64,000 nt of DNA from Acidovorax sp. 106 (GTDB lineage Bacteria; Pseudomonadota; Gammaproteobacteria; Burkholderiales; Burkholderiaceae_C): NCBI RefSeq assembly GCF_003663825.1, contig NZ_RCCC01000001.1, positions 4,038,501 through 4,102,500 of the forward strand, in the 5' to 3' direction. This document shows, piece by piece, positions 1-9,699 of the stretch; position 1 is the stretch's first letter; each line of letters starts with the position of its first letter. A program made the translations under genes and the position numbers. Below the pieces are notes generated by a model. The model had not been told where the DNA came from. It saw only the letters and a program-made list of their open reading frames with translations, and made no database searches.

Positions 1-1
1 C

Positions 2-517
2 CTGGACCAGCTCAACCGTGTGGTGTACGTGGGCAGCTATTCCAAAACCATTTCGCCCAATTTGCGCACGGGCTTTTTGCTGGCCCGGCGCGATTTGCTG
101 GACGAGCTGGTGCAGCTGAAGATGGTGTCGGGCCTGACTTCGTCAGAAATCACCGAGCGCCTGACCTTTGGCGTGGTGACCGATGGGCGCTGGCGCAAGC
201 ACCTCAAGTCGCTGCGCGAGCGGCTGGCTGAAGCCCACCAGCAAGTGGGCCGCAAGCTCGACGGGCTGGGCTTTGAGCTGTTCCACGAACCCGAAGCGGG
301 CATGTACCTGTGGGCACGCCACCCCGATTTGCCCGACAGTGCCGAGCTGTCGAAGGAGGCCACGGGCGCGGGCGTCATGCTCGGGCCGGGTCAGTTGTTT
401 CTGACCGAGTCACGGCCCACAGGTTGGTTGCGCTTTAACGTGGCCTTCAGCCTGGACGAGCGGCTGTGGAGCTTTCTGGACCAGAGCATGGTGCGCGCGC
501 GCCAGGCTGCGCAGTAG
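2..517 (+). CDS. PLP-dependent aminotransferase-like protein, C-terminal part
   Basis: The gene enters from the left edge, and the open frame runs from base 2 to the TAG at 515-517, giving 172 residues. Near the start it has SYSKTISPNLRTGFL, the PLP-lysine loop of fold-type I aminotransferases and of MocR/PdxR-type GntR regulators with an aminotransferase domain. The rest (GMYLWARHP, then a C-terminal small domain ending RARQAAQ) fits that family. Whether a GntR DNA-binding domain precedes it cannot be seen, so it may be an enzyme or a MocR regulator. The next gene is convergent. Confidence 0.75.
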   Translation: MDQLNRVVYVGSYSKTISPNLRTGFLLARRDLLDELVQLKMVSGLTSSEITERLTFGVVTDGRWRKHLKSLRERLAEAHQQVGRKLDGLGFELFHEPEAGMYLWARHPDLPDSAELSKEATGAGVMLGPGQLFLTESRPTGWLRFNVAFSLDERLWSFLDQSMVRARQAAQ

Positions 518-593
518 GTTTGCGCAGCCGGCGCTCAGCGGTCCATGGCCCTGCGCCTGGGCCATGTCCTTCCTCTTTTGACTGCTCAGCGCG

Positions 594-1958
594 TCAAGGG
601 GTTGCAGTAAGTTGCCCCATCAGTGGAAACAGCCCCAGCAGCAGGCACGCTCCCATCAGCGCCAGGCTCACCACGGTGGCCCACTTCAGGGCAAAGCGCT
701 GGTGGTCGCCAAAGTCCACGCCGGCCAGTGACACCAGCAGATACGTCGATGGCACCAGCGGGCTGAGCAAGTGCACGGGCTGGCCAATCAGCGAGGCCCG
801 GGCCATTTCCACAGGGCTGATGCCGTAGGCCTGTGCGGCTTCGTTCAAGATGGGCAGCACGCCAAAGTAGAACGCATCGTTGGACATGAAGAACGTGAGC
901 GGCATGCTCAGCAGCGCCGTGATGGTGGGCATGTAGGGGCCCATGCTCTTGGGGATGGCGGCCAGCAGCCCACGCGACATGGCCTCGACCATGCCGGTGC
1001 CCGACAGAATGCCCGTGAAGATGCCCGCCGCAAAAATCAGCGCCACCACGGCCAGTGCGTTGGTGGCGTATTCGGCCACCACCTTGCGCTGGTCGGCTAC
1101 GTCGGGGTAGTTGATGACGATGGCCACGGCAAAGCCCATCATGAACAGCACGGGCAAGGGCAGCAGGCCCATGACGAGCGTCACCATCAGTGCGGAGGTC
1201 AGGCCCAGGTTCACCCACAGCAGGCGGGGGCGGCGCATGTCGGCGTTCTCCGGGCCTGTGATGGTGGGCAGGTGCTCGCCGGTGGCTTCTTCATCAGCTT
1301 CCATGGCGGCGCGCGTGTCGCTTTGCAGCGGCAGGCTCACGGTGCCCAGGCGCTGGCGCTCGCGCAGGCCCAGGTACACCGCAATGGCCAGCAGCGCCAC
1401 GATGGCCAGCCCCATGGCCGGAACCATGGGCACGAAGACCTCGGCTGGGTCTACATGCAATGCGCTGGCTGCGCGGGCTGTGGGGCCGCCCCAGGGCGTG
1501 AGGTTCATGATGCCGCTGGCTACCACGGCCACACAGGTCAGGCTCAGCGGGTTCATTTTGAGCCGCTTGTACAGCGGCAGCATCGATGCCACGGTGATCA
1601 TGTAAGTGGTTGAGCCATCGCCATCGAGCGAGATCAGCAGTGCCAGCACCGCGGTACCCACCACGATCTTGAGCGGATCGCCCTTGACCAGCTTGAGGAT
1701 CACGCCCACCACCGGGTCGAACAGGCCCGCGTGGATCATCACGCCGAAGTACAGGATGGCGAACATCAGCATCACGCCCGTGGGGGCGATCTTGCGGATG
1801 CCGTCGAGCATCATGGCCCCCATGGTGGGGGCGAAGCCGCCGATGACGGCAAACACGATGGGGATGCTGATCAAGGCCACCAGGGGCGAAAGCCGCCGGG
1901 TCATGATCAGGATCATGAAGGTCAGCACCATGCCGAATCCGAGCAAGGTCAGCAGCAT
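594..1958 (-). CDS. CitMHS-family citrate/divalent cation transporter
   Basis: A 454-residue, very hydrophobic inner-membrane protein with hydrophobic segments along its whole length. It matches the CitMHS family, which imports citrate complexed with a divalent metal ion in symport with protons. Family-like stretches include SLDGDGSTTYMIT (about residues 110-122) and NLTPWGGPTARAASAL (about 152-167), which form the conserved polar loops. It starts at an ATG with a GGAG about ten bases upstream. It is divergent from a TctDE-like two-component system plus a periplasmic binding protein, which suggests induction by an external carboxylate. The exact substrate (citrate with Mg or Ca) is inferred from the family only. 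Confidence 0.85.
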   Translation of the reverse strand: MLLTLLGFGMVLTFMILIMTRRLSPLVALISIPIVFAVIGGFAPTMGAMMLDGIRKIAPTGVMLMFAILYFGVMIHAGLFDPVVGVILKLVKGDPLKIVVGTAVLALLISLDGDGSTTYMITVASMLPLYKRLKMNPLSLTCVAVVASGIMNLTPWGGPTARAASALHVDPAEVFVPMVPAMGLAIVALLAIAVYLGLRERQRLGTVSLPLQSDTRAAMEADEEATGEHLPTITGPENADMRRPRLLWVNLGLTSALMVTLVMGLLPLPVLFMMGFAVAIVINYPDVADQRKVVAEYATNALAVVALIFAAGIFTGILSGTGMVEAMSRGLLAAIPKSMGPYMPTITALLSMPLTFFMSNDAFYFGVLPILNEAAQAYGISPVEMARASLIGQPVHLLSPLVPSTYLLVSLAGVDFGDHQRFALKWATVVSLALMGACLLLGLFPLMGQLTATP

Positions 1959-2293
1959 GGCAGGGGTCTCCGTGTGGGTGTCATGGGGTTCCGTTCAAAG
2001 CGAGAAGAGGGCTGTTGTTTGAGGCGCCGCCCTTTTTTGGTGCCGTGGTCGGGCTGCCATGCACGGGGCATGAACGGTGCTCGCCACAGGGTGTGAACCT
2101 TAGATTTCCACTCTGTCGTGCGCCTGTCGTGCCGCCGGGGTTTCGTGGATCTACTAATAGGGTAAACCCTTGCACCGCATCGGTGCGTGAAACAATACGC
2201 GTTGACGCCTAGCGCTTTGCCAAGCGCAGGCCCTGTTTTTTATGTTTTGTTTTGTGGCAACACCCTGCACCTGAGTGCGGACGAAGGTTTGAG
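1959..2293. promoter_or_regulatory. Divergent promoter region, transporter / two-component operon
   Basis: 335 bases between the divergent CitMHS gene and the response regulator. No convincing small ORF is present. Both promoters must lie here, and it is the natural place for response-regulator binding sites, but I could not pick out a clear repeated operator by eye. Confidence 0.4.
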
Positions 2294-3043
2294 ATGCGCA
2301 TCCTGTTGGTGGAAGACGATCCCGATCTGGCTGAGGCCGTGGTGCGCCGTTTGCGGCGCCAGGGCCATGCGGTGGACTGGCAGGGCGACGGGCGCAAGGC
2401 CTATGAGGTGCTGGGCTACACACCGTTTGATTTGGTGCTGCTGGACATCGGCCTGCCGGGCATGGACGGGCTGAGCCTGCTGGCCCAATTGCGCAGGCAG
2501 GGCAACAAGACCCCCGTGTTGATGCTCACCGCGCGCTCGGACATCGAAGACCGGGTGAATGCGCTGGACGAGGGGGCGGACGACTACTTGGACAAGCCCT
2601 TTGACTTCAGAGAGCTGGACGCCCGTTGCCGTGCCTTACTGCGCCGCCCGCAAGGCCAGGTGGCCGGGCGCTGGGAGGTGGGCGGCCTGGTCATCGACAG
2701 CGCGGCACGCCGGGTGAGCCTGCTGGGGGTCGAGCTGGAGTTGCCGCACCGCGAGTACAGCCTGCTCGAAATCCTGGTGGGGCGCCTGGGCCGCGTGGTC
2801 AGCAAGGACGATATTGCCACCCGCCTGTTCAGCTTTGACGAAGACGTGGGGCTGAACGCCATCGAGGTGTACGTGGGCCGCCTGCGCAAAAAGCTGGCGG
2901 CCAGTGGCCTGAGCATTGCCACCGTGCGCAGCGTGGGCTACCGGGCCGATGTGGTGCCGCAAGAGACTGTGACCGATGCTGCGGCGCTTCCCGTTGCTGC
3001 CGATGCCGCATTGGCGCCTCCACAGCCCCCGCATGGCGCCTGA
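2294..3043 (+). CDS. OmpR/TctD-family response regulator
   Basis: A 249-residue response regulator. The receiver domain has the acidic pocket EDD at residues 7-9, phospho-acceptor Asp51 in LLDIGLPGMDG, and the KPF lysine near residue 101. A winged-helix OmpR output domain follows (about 125-220, ending in VRSVGYR). The ATG at 2294 (MRILLVEDD) is chosen because the receiver domain begins exactly there. The C-terminal tail of about 25 residues is Ala/Pro rich. The next gene, a sensor kinase, starts before this gene stops. By family (TctD, QseB) it should activate carboxylate transport genes, here probably the divergent CitMHS transporter. Confidence 0.92.
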   Translation: MRILLVEDDPDLAEAVVRRLRRQGHAVDWQGDGRKAYEVLGYTPFDLVLLDIGLPGMDGLSLLAQLRRQGNKTPVLMLTARSDIEDRVNALDEGADDYLDKPFDFRELDARCRALLRRPQGQVAGRWEVGGLVIDSAARRVSLLGVELELPHREYSLLEILVGRLGRVVSKDDIATRLFSFDEDVGLNAIEVYVGRLRKKLAASGLSIATVRSVGYRADVVPQETVTDAAALPVAADAALAPPQPPHGA

Positions 3044-4625
3044 GGCTTTGCAAACCGCTGCCGTGCGCACGCTGCCCGCCGTGCGGCACACCCTGCTGCG
3101 CGCCATTTGTGCGCTGTTTGTGGTGGCCACGGTGGTGTTGTTTGGCGCGGCGCGCAGCTATGGCCAGCGGGCGGCAGACGGGTCTTACGACCATTTGCTC
3201 AAAGCGTCTGCTTTGTCGATGGCCGACAGCGTGGCGTTTGCCCAGGGGCAGTGGTTGGTGGATTTGCCCTATGCCGCGCTGGACTTGCTGGCCATGGCCC
3301 CGGAAGACCGGGCCTTCTATCGTATCGCCGGGCCCGATGGGCGCACCTTGACGGGCTATGCCGATTTGCCCGCGCCCCCGGCAGGCTTGCCCCGCGAGGC
3401 AGGCCCCGCGCAAGCCCAGTTTTTTGACCAGACCTACCGGGGCGAGCGGGTGCGCTTTGCCGTGGTGCCCCGTTACATCGCAGGCGGCGAGGGCTCTGGC
3501 CTGGTGTGGGTGCAGGTGGGCCAAACGCGCCTGGCGCGCGACGCGCTGGCGGCAGACATCGCCTGGCGCGCCACGGCGGCCATCGTGGCGCTGATGGCGG
3601 GCGTGTTTTGCCTGCTGTGGCTGGGTGTGCGGCGGGCGCTGCGCCCCCTGGCGCTGCTGGAGCAAGAACTGCTGGCGCGCCCGGCATCGGCCCTGCATCC
3701 GGTGGCCAGCCCCGTGCCCCAAGAGCTGGCCCAGACGGTGCGCGCCCTCAATGGCTTCATGCAGCGCCTGGCGGTCAACCTGGACGCTTTGCGCACTTTT
3801 ATTGCCGAGGCCGCGCACCAGATGCGCACGCCGCTGGCCGCGCTCATCGCCCAGGCGCAAGAAGGACTGGACGACGATGACCCCGCCGCCCAGCGACAAA
3901 GCCTGAAGGCGGTGGAGCGCAATGCGCTGCGGCTGCGGCGCTTGCTCAACCAGCTTCTGTCTGACGCCAGCGTGACCCACCAGGGCCACCTGCAGCGGTT
4001 TGAGGCCGTGGACCTGCTGGTGCTGCTGCAAGAGGCCCTGCACGACGTGGTGCCGCGTGCCGAACCCCGGCCTGTGGTGCGGCTGTGGTGGCGCTCCACC
4101 GCGTCGCAGGAGAAAGTTTTGCTATCAAATAATGAGCTACCAGCGCTTATGGATAGAGCGCTAGATGCCGAAATGATCATGGAAACGTCTCTGGCAAGCC
4201 ACCCCACAGCCGTGCTGCAGGGCGATGCACTCATGCTGCGCGAGGCCTTCAAGAATGTGGTGGACAACGCCCTCAAGCACGGCCAGCCCGAGCGCGGCCC
4301 GGTGGATGTGACTGTGCAGGGCCAGACCGACCCCGCCAGCGGCCAGCCCCTGTGGTGCGTGGTGGTGGAGGACTGCGGCCCTGGCGTGCCCGAGGCTGAG
4401 CAGGCCCGCCTGTTTGAGCGTTTTGCCCGGGGCGCAGGGGCTGCCCCTGGTGGTGCCGGGCTGGGGCTGGCGATTGTGCAGCGGGTGGTGCAAGGCCACG
4501 GCGGGCGCCTGGATGTGGGCCATCGCGCCGAGGGCGGCTGGCGCGTGGCCATGGCCTTGCCTGTGGATTTGGCGACGGGCCCGGCGGCAGAGCCTGCGGC
4601 TTTGGATGCGCGAGGTAACGCATGA
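3033..4625 (+). CDS. TctE-type sensor histidine kinase
   Basis: An inner-membrane sensor kinase of about 530 residues. There is an N-terminal membrane segment, a periplasmic 2CSK_N-like region, and a second membrane segment near residue 185. The H-box EAAHQMRTPLA marks the phospho-accepting histidine, the N-box is LREAFKNVVDNALKHG, and the nucleotide-binding motifs are CGPGVPEAE and GAGLGLAIVQRVV. ATG 3033 overlaps the regulator stop by 11 bases; ATGs at 2976 and 3003 are alternatives. Between H- and N-boxes (4116-4168) the gene contains an in-frame copy of the dispersed palindromic repeat, encoding about 18 residues (LLSNNELPALMDRALDAE). The stop overlaps the next ATG (ATGA). Confidence 0.9.
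   Translation: MAPEALQTAAVRTLPAVRHTLLRAICALFVVATVVLFGAARSYGQRAADGSYDHLLKASALSMADSVAFAQGQWLVDLPYAALDLLAMAPEDRAFYRIAGPDGRTLTGYADLPAPPAGLPREAGPAQAQFFDQTYRGERVRFAVVPRYIAGGEGSGLVWVQVGQTRLARDALAADIAWRATAAIVALMAGVFCLLWLGVRRALRPLALLEQELLARPASALHPVASPVPQELAQTVRALNGFMQRLAVNLDALRTFIAEAAHQMRTPLAALIAQAQEGLDDDDPAAQRQSLKAVERNALRLRRLLNQLLSDASVTHQGHLQRFEAVDLLVLLQEALHDVVPRAEPRPVVRLWWRSTASQEKVLLSNNELPALMDRALDAEMIMETSLASHPTAVLQGDALMLREAFKNVVDNALKHGQPERGPVDVTVQGQTDPASGQPLWCVVVEDCGPGVPEAEQARLFERFARGAGAAPGGAGLGLAIVQRVVQGHGGRLDVGHRAEGGWRVAMALPVDLATGPAAEPAALDARGNA
4116..4168. repeat. Palindromic repeat copy 1, inside the kinase gene
   Basis: In-frame copy of the dispersed repeat. It has TTTTGCTATCAAATAATGAG, then CAGCGCTTATGG and AGAGCGCTAGATGCC, with the two AGCGCT arms about ten bases apart. 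It is markedly more AT-rich than the flanking coding sequence and lies in the region linking the phospho-acceptor domain to the ATPase domain. Confidence 0.75.
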
Positions 4626-5869
4626 CTTTGAAGGCTTTCTCTCCCTCTGCGGAGGTGCGCTCATGGCCCGCATCGCTGACCCGTCGTCAGGCTTTGCGGG
4701 CGGCTGGCGCAGCGGCGCTGGCTGCGGCATGGGAGTCTGGTGTCGCGCAGACTGCTGTGCCACCTGCCAGCCCACCTGCCGCCATGACCCGCTTTGCCGC
4801 CACCGCGCACGAGGCATCGGTGTTGCGCATCGACAGCTCCACCGACACGGCCTTGTTTGCCCCCGCCATCCGCGATTTTCAGCGCCTGTATCCCAGCGTC
4901 ACGGTGCAGTACACCGACCGGCAAAGCCTGGACATGCACGCCCGCGCCCTGGCGTTGGCCGGAGCCCAGGGCGCGGCGTCGAGGGACGTGGCAGAGGCCC
5001 CCGACCTGCTCATCAGCAGCAGCCCCGACCTGCAGACCCAGCTGGCCAACGACGGGCATGCCTTGTCCCATCAGTCGCCCCAAACCCGCGAGCTGCCCGA
5101 GGGCGCCCATTGGCGGCGCGAAGCATTCACGCTGGGCGCCGACGCCGTGGTCATGGCCTACAACCCGCGCCTGTTGAACCCCGCACTGGCCCCACGCACC
5201 CGGGGGCAGTTGCTGGCTTTGCTGCGCCAGCCCGGCGGCCCGCTGCAAGGGCGCATTGGCACCTACGATGCGCTGCGCAGCGGCCTGGGCTACCTGCTGG
5301 CCACGCAAGACGCGCGCTTTGACAGCACCGCCAGCGTGCTGCTGGCGGCCATGGGGGCGTCCAAAGCGCGGCTGGGCGACCACATTGAGCCGCTGCTGGA
5401 CCGGCTGGAGCAGGGCGAGCTGGCGCTGGCCTACAACGTGCCCGCGTCCTATGCCCTGGCGCGCATGGCGGCTGGCTCCAGCCTACGGGTGATCGTGCCT
5501 GAGGACTACACCTTGCTCACTACCCGCGTGGCGCTGATACCCGCATCAGCCCGGCACCCCGAGCTGGCACGCCCGTTTCTGGACTACCTGCTGTCGCCGC
5601 AGGGGCAGGCGGTGCTGGCGCGCGACACGCGGCTGTTGCCCGTGCGCCAGGCCGTGGCCGCCGCACGCGATGGCCGGGCCCTGGCCTTGCCTGGCCAGCC
5701 CGGCCCCTTGCCTGCGGTGGCGGGGTCGGCACCCGGCGGTAGCGCCTGGCGGCTGTTGTCCCCTGGGCTCGGTTTGCTTGTCTACCTGGACCCCCTTAAG
5801 CGCCAGCGGTTTTTGCAGGCCTGGGCGACCAGTTTGGGGGCCTCTGCTGCGGGCCCTGGCGCAGGGTGA
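4622..5869 (+). CDS. Periplasmic substrate-binding protein (iron/carboxylate ABC type)
   Basis: A 415-residue exported binding protein. The N-terminus has twin arginines (LTRRQALRAAG, residues 19-29) followed by an Ala-rich hydrophobic stretch, so it may use the Tat pathway. The body resembles type 2 periplasmic binding proteins of the Fe3+/PgtC-like class (VLRIDSSTDTALFAPAIRDF, YNPRLLNPALAP, YNVPASYALARM, PEDYTLLTTRVALIP). It is translationally coupled to the kinase through an ATGA overlap, and no ABC permease or ATPase follows. That arrangement suggests an accessory ligand sensor for the kinase rather than an uptake protein, as with PgtC in phosphoglycerate sensing. The ligand is unknown. 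Confidence 0.8.
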   Translation: MTLKAFSPSAEVRSWPASLTRRQALRAAGAAALAAAWESGVAQTAVPPASPPAAMTRFAATAHEASVLRIDSSTDTALFAPAIRDFQRLYPSVTVQYTDRQSLDMHARALALAGAQGAASRDVAEAPDLLISSSPDLQTQLANDGHALSHQSPQTRELPEGAHWRREAFTLGADAVVMAYNPRLLNPALAPRTRGQLLALLRQPGGPLQGRIGTYDALRSGLGYLLATQDARFDSTASVLLAAMGASKARLGDHIEPLLDRLEQGELALAYNVPASYALARMAAGSSLRVIVPEDYTLLTTRVALIPASARHPELARPFLDYLLSPQGQAVLARDTRLLPVRQAVAAARDGRALALPGQPGPLPAVAGSAPGGSAWRLLSPGLGLLVYLDPLKRQRFLQAWATSLGASAAGPGAG

Positions 5870-5956
5870 ACGATGAGATAATCGAAGGTTTCGACCCTTT
5901 TCCCAACCCTAGATGCAACCGCTCCCGGCATGCCGAGGCAGCGTAGAAAGACCCGG

Positions 5957-8566
5957 ATGAAAGTATCTGAAATCCGCGCCAAGTTTCTCGACTTCTTCGC
6001 CGAGCGCGGCCACACCGTGGTGGCATCGTCGCCGCTGGTGCCTGGCAACGACCCCACGCTGATGTTCACCAACTCGGGCATGGTGCAGTTCAAGGACGTG
6101 TTCCTGGGCACCGACAAGCGCCCGTACAACCGCGCTGTGTCGGTGCAAGCCTGCCTGCGTGCCGGTGGCAAGCACAACGACCTGGAAAACGTGGGCTACA
6201 CCGCCCGCCACCACACGTTCTTCGAGATGCTGGGCAACTGGTCGTTTGGCGACTACTTCAAGCGCGAATCGCTCAAGTGGGCCTGGGAGCTGCTGACCGA
6301 GGTCTACAAGCTGCCGCCCGAGCGCCTGCTGGCCACCGTCTACCTCGAAGACGACGAAGCCTATGACATCTGGACCAAGGAAATCGGCCTGCCGCCCGAG
6401 CGTGTGATTCGCATTGGCGACAACAAGGGCGGCCGCTACAAATCCGACAACTTCTGGATGATGGCCGACACCGGCCCTTGCGGCCCTTGCTCTGAAATCT
6501 TCTACGACCACGGCGACCACATCCCCGGTGGCCCTCCAGGCAGCCCTGACGAAGACGGCGACCGCTTCATCGAGATCTGGAACAACGTGTTCATGCAGTT
6601 CGACATGAAGGAAGACGGCTCGGTCACGCCGCTGCCCGCACCCTGCGTGGACACTGGCATGGGCCTGGAGCGCCTCGCTGCCATCCTGCAGCACGTGCAC
6701 AGCAACTACGAAATCGACATCTTCGACCAGCTCATCAAGGCCGCAGGCCGCGAGACCGGCGTGACCGACCTTGACAACAAGAGCCTGCGTGTGATCGCCG
6801 ACCACATCCGCGCCACGGCCTTCTTGGTGAGCGATGGCGTCATTCCCAGCAACGAAGGCCGAGGCTACGTGCAGCGCCGCATCGTGCGCCGTGCCATCCG
6901 CCACGGTTACAAGCTGGGCAAGAAGACGCCGTTCTTCCACAAGCTGGTGGCCGACCTGGCCCGCCTGATGGGCGATGCCTACCCGGCGCTGCGCGAGCAA
7001 GAGCAGCGGATCACCGACGTGCTCAAGACCGAGGAAGAGCGCTTCTTTGAAACGCTGGCCAACGGCATGGAGATTCTGGATGCGTCCCTGGACGGCGGCG
7101 CCAAAGTGCTGCCCGGTGAAGTGGCCTTCAAGCTGCACGACACGTATGGCTTCCCGCTCGACCTGACCAACGACGTCTGCCGCGAGCGCGATGTGGAAGT
7201 GGACGAGGCGGGCTTCAAGATCGCCATGGAAAAGCAAAAGGCCCAGGCCCGCGCTGCTGGCAAGTTCAAGATGGACAAGGCGCTGGAGTACACCGGTGCG
7301 GCCAACCAGTTCACGGGCTACGACAGTCTGGCCGAGACTGCAAAAATCATAGCTATCTACGTAGACGGGACGAGCGCTGCAGCCCTGAAGGCGGGCCAGA
7401 ACGGCGTGGTGGTGCTCGATGCCACTCCCTTCTACGCCGAAAGCGGCGGCCAGGTGGGTGACGAGGGCGTCATCACCAGCGGCTCGGCCCGCTTTGCGGT
7501 GGGCGACACGCTCAAAGTGAAGGCCGACGTGTTTGGCCACCACGGCACCCTGGAAGAGGGCACGCTGAACGTGGGCGACACGGTGCAGGCCCAGGTCAAC
7601 ACCGCAGTGCGCGCCGCCACCATGCGCAACCACTCGGTCACGCACATCATGCACAAGGCCCTTCGCGAAGTGCTGGGCAGCCACGTGCAGCAAAAGGGCA
7701 GCTTGGTGAATGCCGACCGCACCCGTTTTGACTTTGCGCACAACGCCGCCGTGACCGACGCCGAGATCCGCGAGATCGAACGCCGCGTGAACGAAGAAAT
7801 CCTGGCCAACACGCCCACCGGCGCGCGCGTGATGGACATTGAGTCGGCCCAGAAGACCGGCGCCATGATGCTGTTTGGCGAGAAGTACGGCGAGACCGTG
7901 CGCGTGCTGGACATCGGCACTAGCCGCGAGCTGTGCGGCGGCACGCACGTGCAGCGCACGGGCGATATTGGCCTGTTCAAGGTGGTGGGCGAGGGCGGCG
8001 TGGCCGCAGGCGTGCGCCGCATTGAAGCCGTGACCGGCGCCAATGCACTGGCCTATCTGCAAAGCCTGGAAGACACCGTGAACCAGGCCGCTGGCGCCCT
8101 CAAGTCGCCCGTGGCCGAGCTGAACGCCCGCATTGCCCAGGCGCTGGAAAACGCCCGCACGCTGGAAAAAGAAGTGGCCGCCCTCAAGGGCAAGCTGGCT
8201 TCTGCCCAAGGCGACGAGTTGCTGACCCAGGCAGTGGACATCAAGGGCCTGAAAGTGCTGGCAGCCCTGCTGCCCGGTGCCGACGCCAAGACCCTGCGCG
8301 ACACCATGGACAAGCTCAAGGATAAGCTCAAGACCGCTGCCATCGTGCTGGCCGCTGTGGACGGCGACAAGGTGCAACTGGCTGCGGGTGTCACAGCCGA
8401 CAGCATTGGCAAAGTCAAGGCCGGCGAGCTGGTGAACTTTGTGGCCCAACAAGTGGGCGGCAAGGGCGGCGGCAAGCCCGACATGGCCATGGCAGGTGGC
8501 ACAGATGCCAGCAAGGTGCCTGCTGCCTTGGCATCGGTGCAGGGCTGGGTGGCTGAGCGCGTCTGA
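5957..8566 (+). CDS. alaS: Alanyl-tRNA synthetase
   Basis: Charges tRNA-Ala in the cytoplasm. At 869 residues it has the length of the E. coli enzyme. The class II catalytic core starts [19 protein letters not shown], with [21 protein letters not shown]. The editing domain carries the zinc-binding pattern [16 protein letters not shown] and [13 protein letters not shown], and the C-terminal C-Ala/oligomerisation domain ends in GGGGKPD-like glycines. ATG 5957 is chosen over an upstream frame extension because the family consensus begins there. Codons around 7342-7383 (ATA, GTA among them) resemble the dispersed palindromic repeat. A strong terminator lies about 110 bases downstream. Confidence 0.98.
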   Translation: MKVSEIRAKFLDFFAERGHTVVASSPLVPGNDPTLMFTNSGMVQFKDVFLGTDKRPYNRAVSVQACLRAGGKHNDLENVGYTARHHTFFEMLGNWSFGDYFKRESLKWAWELLTEVYKLPPERLLATVYLEDDEAYDIWTKEIGLPPERVIRIGDNKGGRYKSDNFWMMADTGPCGPCSEIFYDHGDHIPGGPPGSPDEDGDRFIEIWNNVFMQFDMKEDGSVTPLPAPCVDTGMGLERLAAILQHVHSNYEIDIFDQLIKAAGRETGVTDLDNKSLRVIADHIRATAFLVSDGVIPSNEGRGYVQRRIVRRAIRHGYKLGKKTPFFHKLVADLARLMGDAYPALREQEQRITDVLKTEEERFFETLANGMEILDASLDGGAKVLPGEVAFKLHDTYGFPLDLTNDVCRERDVEVDEAGFKIAMEKQKAQARAAGKFKMDKALEYTGAANQFTGYDSLAETAKIIAIYVDGTSAAALKAGQNGVVVLDATPFYAESGGQVGDEGVITSGSARFAVGDTLKVKADVFGHHGTLEEGTLNVGDTVQAQVNTAVRAATMRNHSVTHIMHKALREVLGSHVQQKGSLVNADRTRFDFAHNAAVTDAEIREIERRVNEEILANTPTGARVMDIESAQKTGAMMLFGEKYGETVRVLDIGTSRELCGGTHVQRTGDIGLFKVVGEGGVAAGVRRIEAVTGANALAYLQSLEDTVNQAAGALKSPVAELNARIAQALENARTLEKEVAALKGKLASAQGDELLTQAVDIKGLKVLAALLPGADAKTLRDTMDKLKDKLKTAAIVLAAVDGDKVQLAAGVTADSIGKVKAGELVNFVAQQVGGKGGGKPDMAMAGGTDASKVPAALASVQGWVAERV
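7342..7383. repeat. Degenerate palindromic repeat-like segment inside alaS
   Basis: AAAAATCATAGCTATCTACG followed by GAGCGCTGCAGCC resembles the dispersed repeat's ATAGCT and AGCGCT...GCAGC blocks. It uses codons rare in this gene (ATA, GTA). The protein length here matches E. coli AlaRS, so it may be a resemblance or a replacement rather than an insertion. Confidence 0.35.
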
Positions 8567-8672
8567 GCTTCATGGCCTCGGTGGCCGAGCCTCCATGGAC
8601 CATGAAAGTTATTTCACATTAAGCGTTTCGCTCCCTCAAGGGCTTCGTCAAGGGCTTCTTTAAAGGCTCTCC

Positions 8673-8708
8673 AAAGCCGCATCCGGTGCCATCGGATGCG
8701 GCTTTTTC
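8673..8708 (+). terminator. Rho-independent terminator after alaS
   Basis: A perfect 12-bp stem, AAGCCGCATCCG paired with CGGATGCGGCTT, with a short loop, followed by a run of T (TTTTTC). Confidence 0.9.
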
Positions 8709-8789
8709 TTTGAGCTACCTCGTCGGCAGTGCGTCTTCTGCGACGCAACCTCGCAGCGGCATGGCGCTGCAGTTAAGCTCTTGCGCTCT

Positions 8790-9560
8790 ATGACCCAAGT
8801 CACCTTCCCCCCGCCGTTTACCCGCCCCTCACAGGTTTCAGAACAATTGCGCAGCGCCGGTTATGCGGTGCTGGCGCCGACTGATGTGGCCGCTTGGGCT
8901 GGGTGCGATTTGCACGACCTGTTGGCTCTCAACCCCGACTGGAACGACCTGCCACCAGACGACTTTTTGAAAGACGGCGGGCGCTACCGCCGTCGGCGCC
9001 ACGCCTGTTTTGTGGTGGAGCACGGTGCAGTGCAGCAAGCCCCTCATCGCCCGCACTGGCAGCCGGTGGAATACAACGCCTTGCACGGCGGCATGCAGCG
9101 GTTGTTTGCCCCCATGTTGACTCCCACCGTGGCTGCACCGGTGTGGAACAAGCTCCTGGAGGCCCTGGCCAGCGTGTCAGACTCCGTGTTTGCCACCACG
9201 CCCGCCACCGAGCCTTGGTTTCTGGAAGCGCACCAGTTCCGTATCGACACCACCGATGGCATTGGTCGCCCCACGCCCGAGGGGGCGCACCGGGATGGGG
9301 TGGACCTGGTCGCGGTGTTTCTGGTGGATCGGCATGCCGTCAAAGGTGGTGAAACCCGCGTGTTCGAGGCCACGGGCCCAAGCGGTGTGCGCTTTACATT
9401 GACCCAGCCTTGGTCGCTGATGTTGCTGGACGATGCCCGCATGATCCACGAGAGCACACCCATCCAGCCCCTGGCAGAGGGCGCTTTCCGCGACACCCTG
9501 GTCATCACTTGCCGACGCGGTAATTTCCAGGGCGCGGACGTGGTGGACGCGTCGCAGTAA
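8790..9560 (+). CDS. 2-oxoglutarate/Fe(II) dioxygenase family protein (PF10014-like)
   Basis: A 256-residue cytosolic protein. Candidate iron ligands are His and Asp in GAHRDGVDLVAVFLV (about residues 164-178) and a distal His in MIHESTPI (about 217-224). The later Arg in FRDTLVITCRR would bind 2-oxoglutarate. This layout fits the 2OG-Fe dioxygenase family that includes L-isoleucine 4-hydroxylase, so a free amino acid is a plausible but unproven substrate. ATG 8790 is preferred to an in-frame codon three residues upstream. It stands alone between a terminator and the universal stress gene. Confidence 0.72.
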   Translation: MTQVTFPPPFTRPSQVSEQLRSAGYAVLAPTDVAAWAGCDLHDLLALNPDWNDLPPDDFLKDGGRYRRRRHACFVVEHGAVQQAPHRPHWQPVEYNALHGGMQRLFAPMLTPTVAAPVWNKLLEALASVSDSVFATTPATEPWFLEAHQFRIDTTDGIGRPTPEGAHRDGVDLVAVFLVDRHAVKGGETRVFEATGPSGVRFTLTQPWSLMLLDDARMIHESTPIQPLAEGAFRDTLVITCRRGNFQGADVVDASQ

Positions 9561-9699
9561 CCGTTTGCGGTGCTGCGCTGCTTGTACTGGTATTCGCAGC
9601 GACATTTGATGCGAATCAAGGTCGGGGGTATGGTGCCAGTTCACACTCTGGCTTGTATTCGGGCCACCGCCTGATTTCTATCACCCAAGGAGCAATACC

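Noticed and set aside
5909..8452. An 847-residue open frame opposite alaS
   Set aside because: It is the GC-rich antisense shadow of alaS, with low-complexity His/Gly/Val composition and no family pattern.
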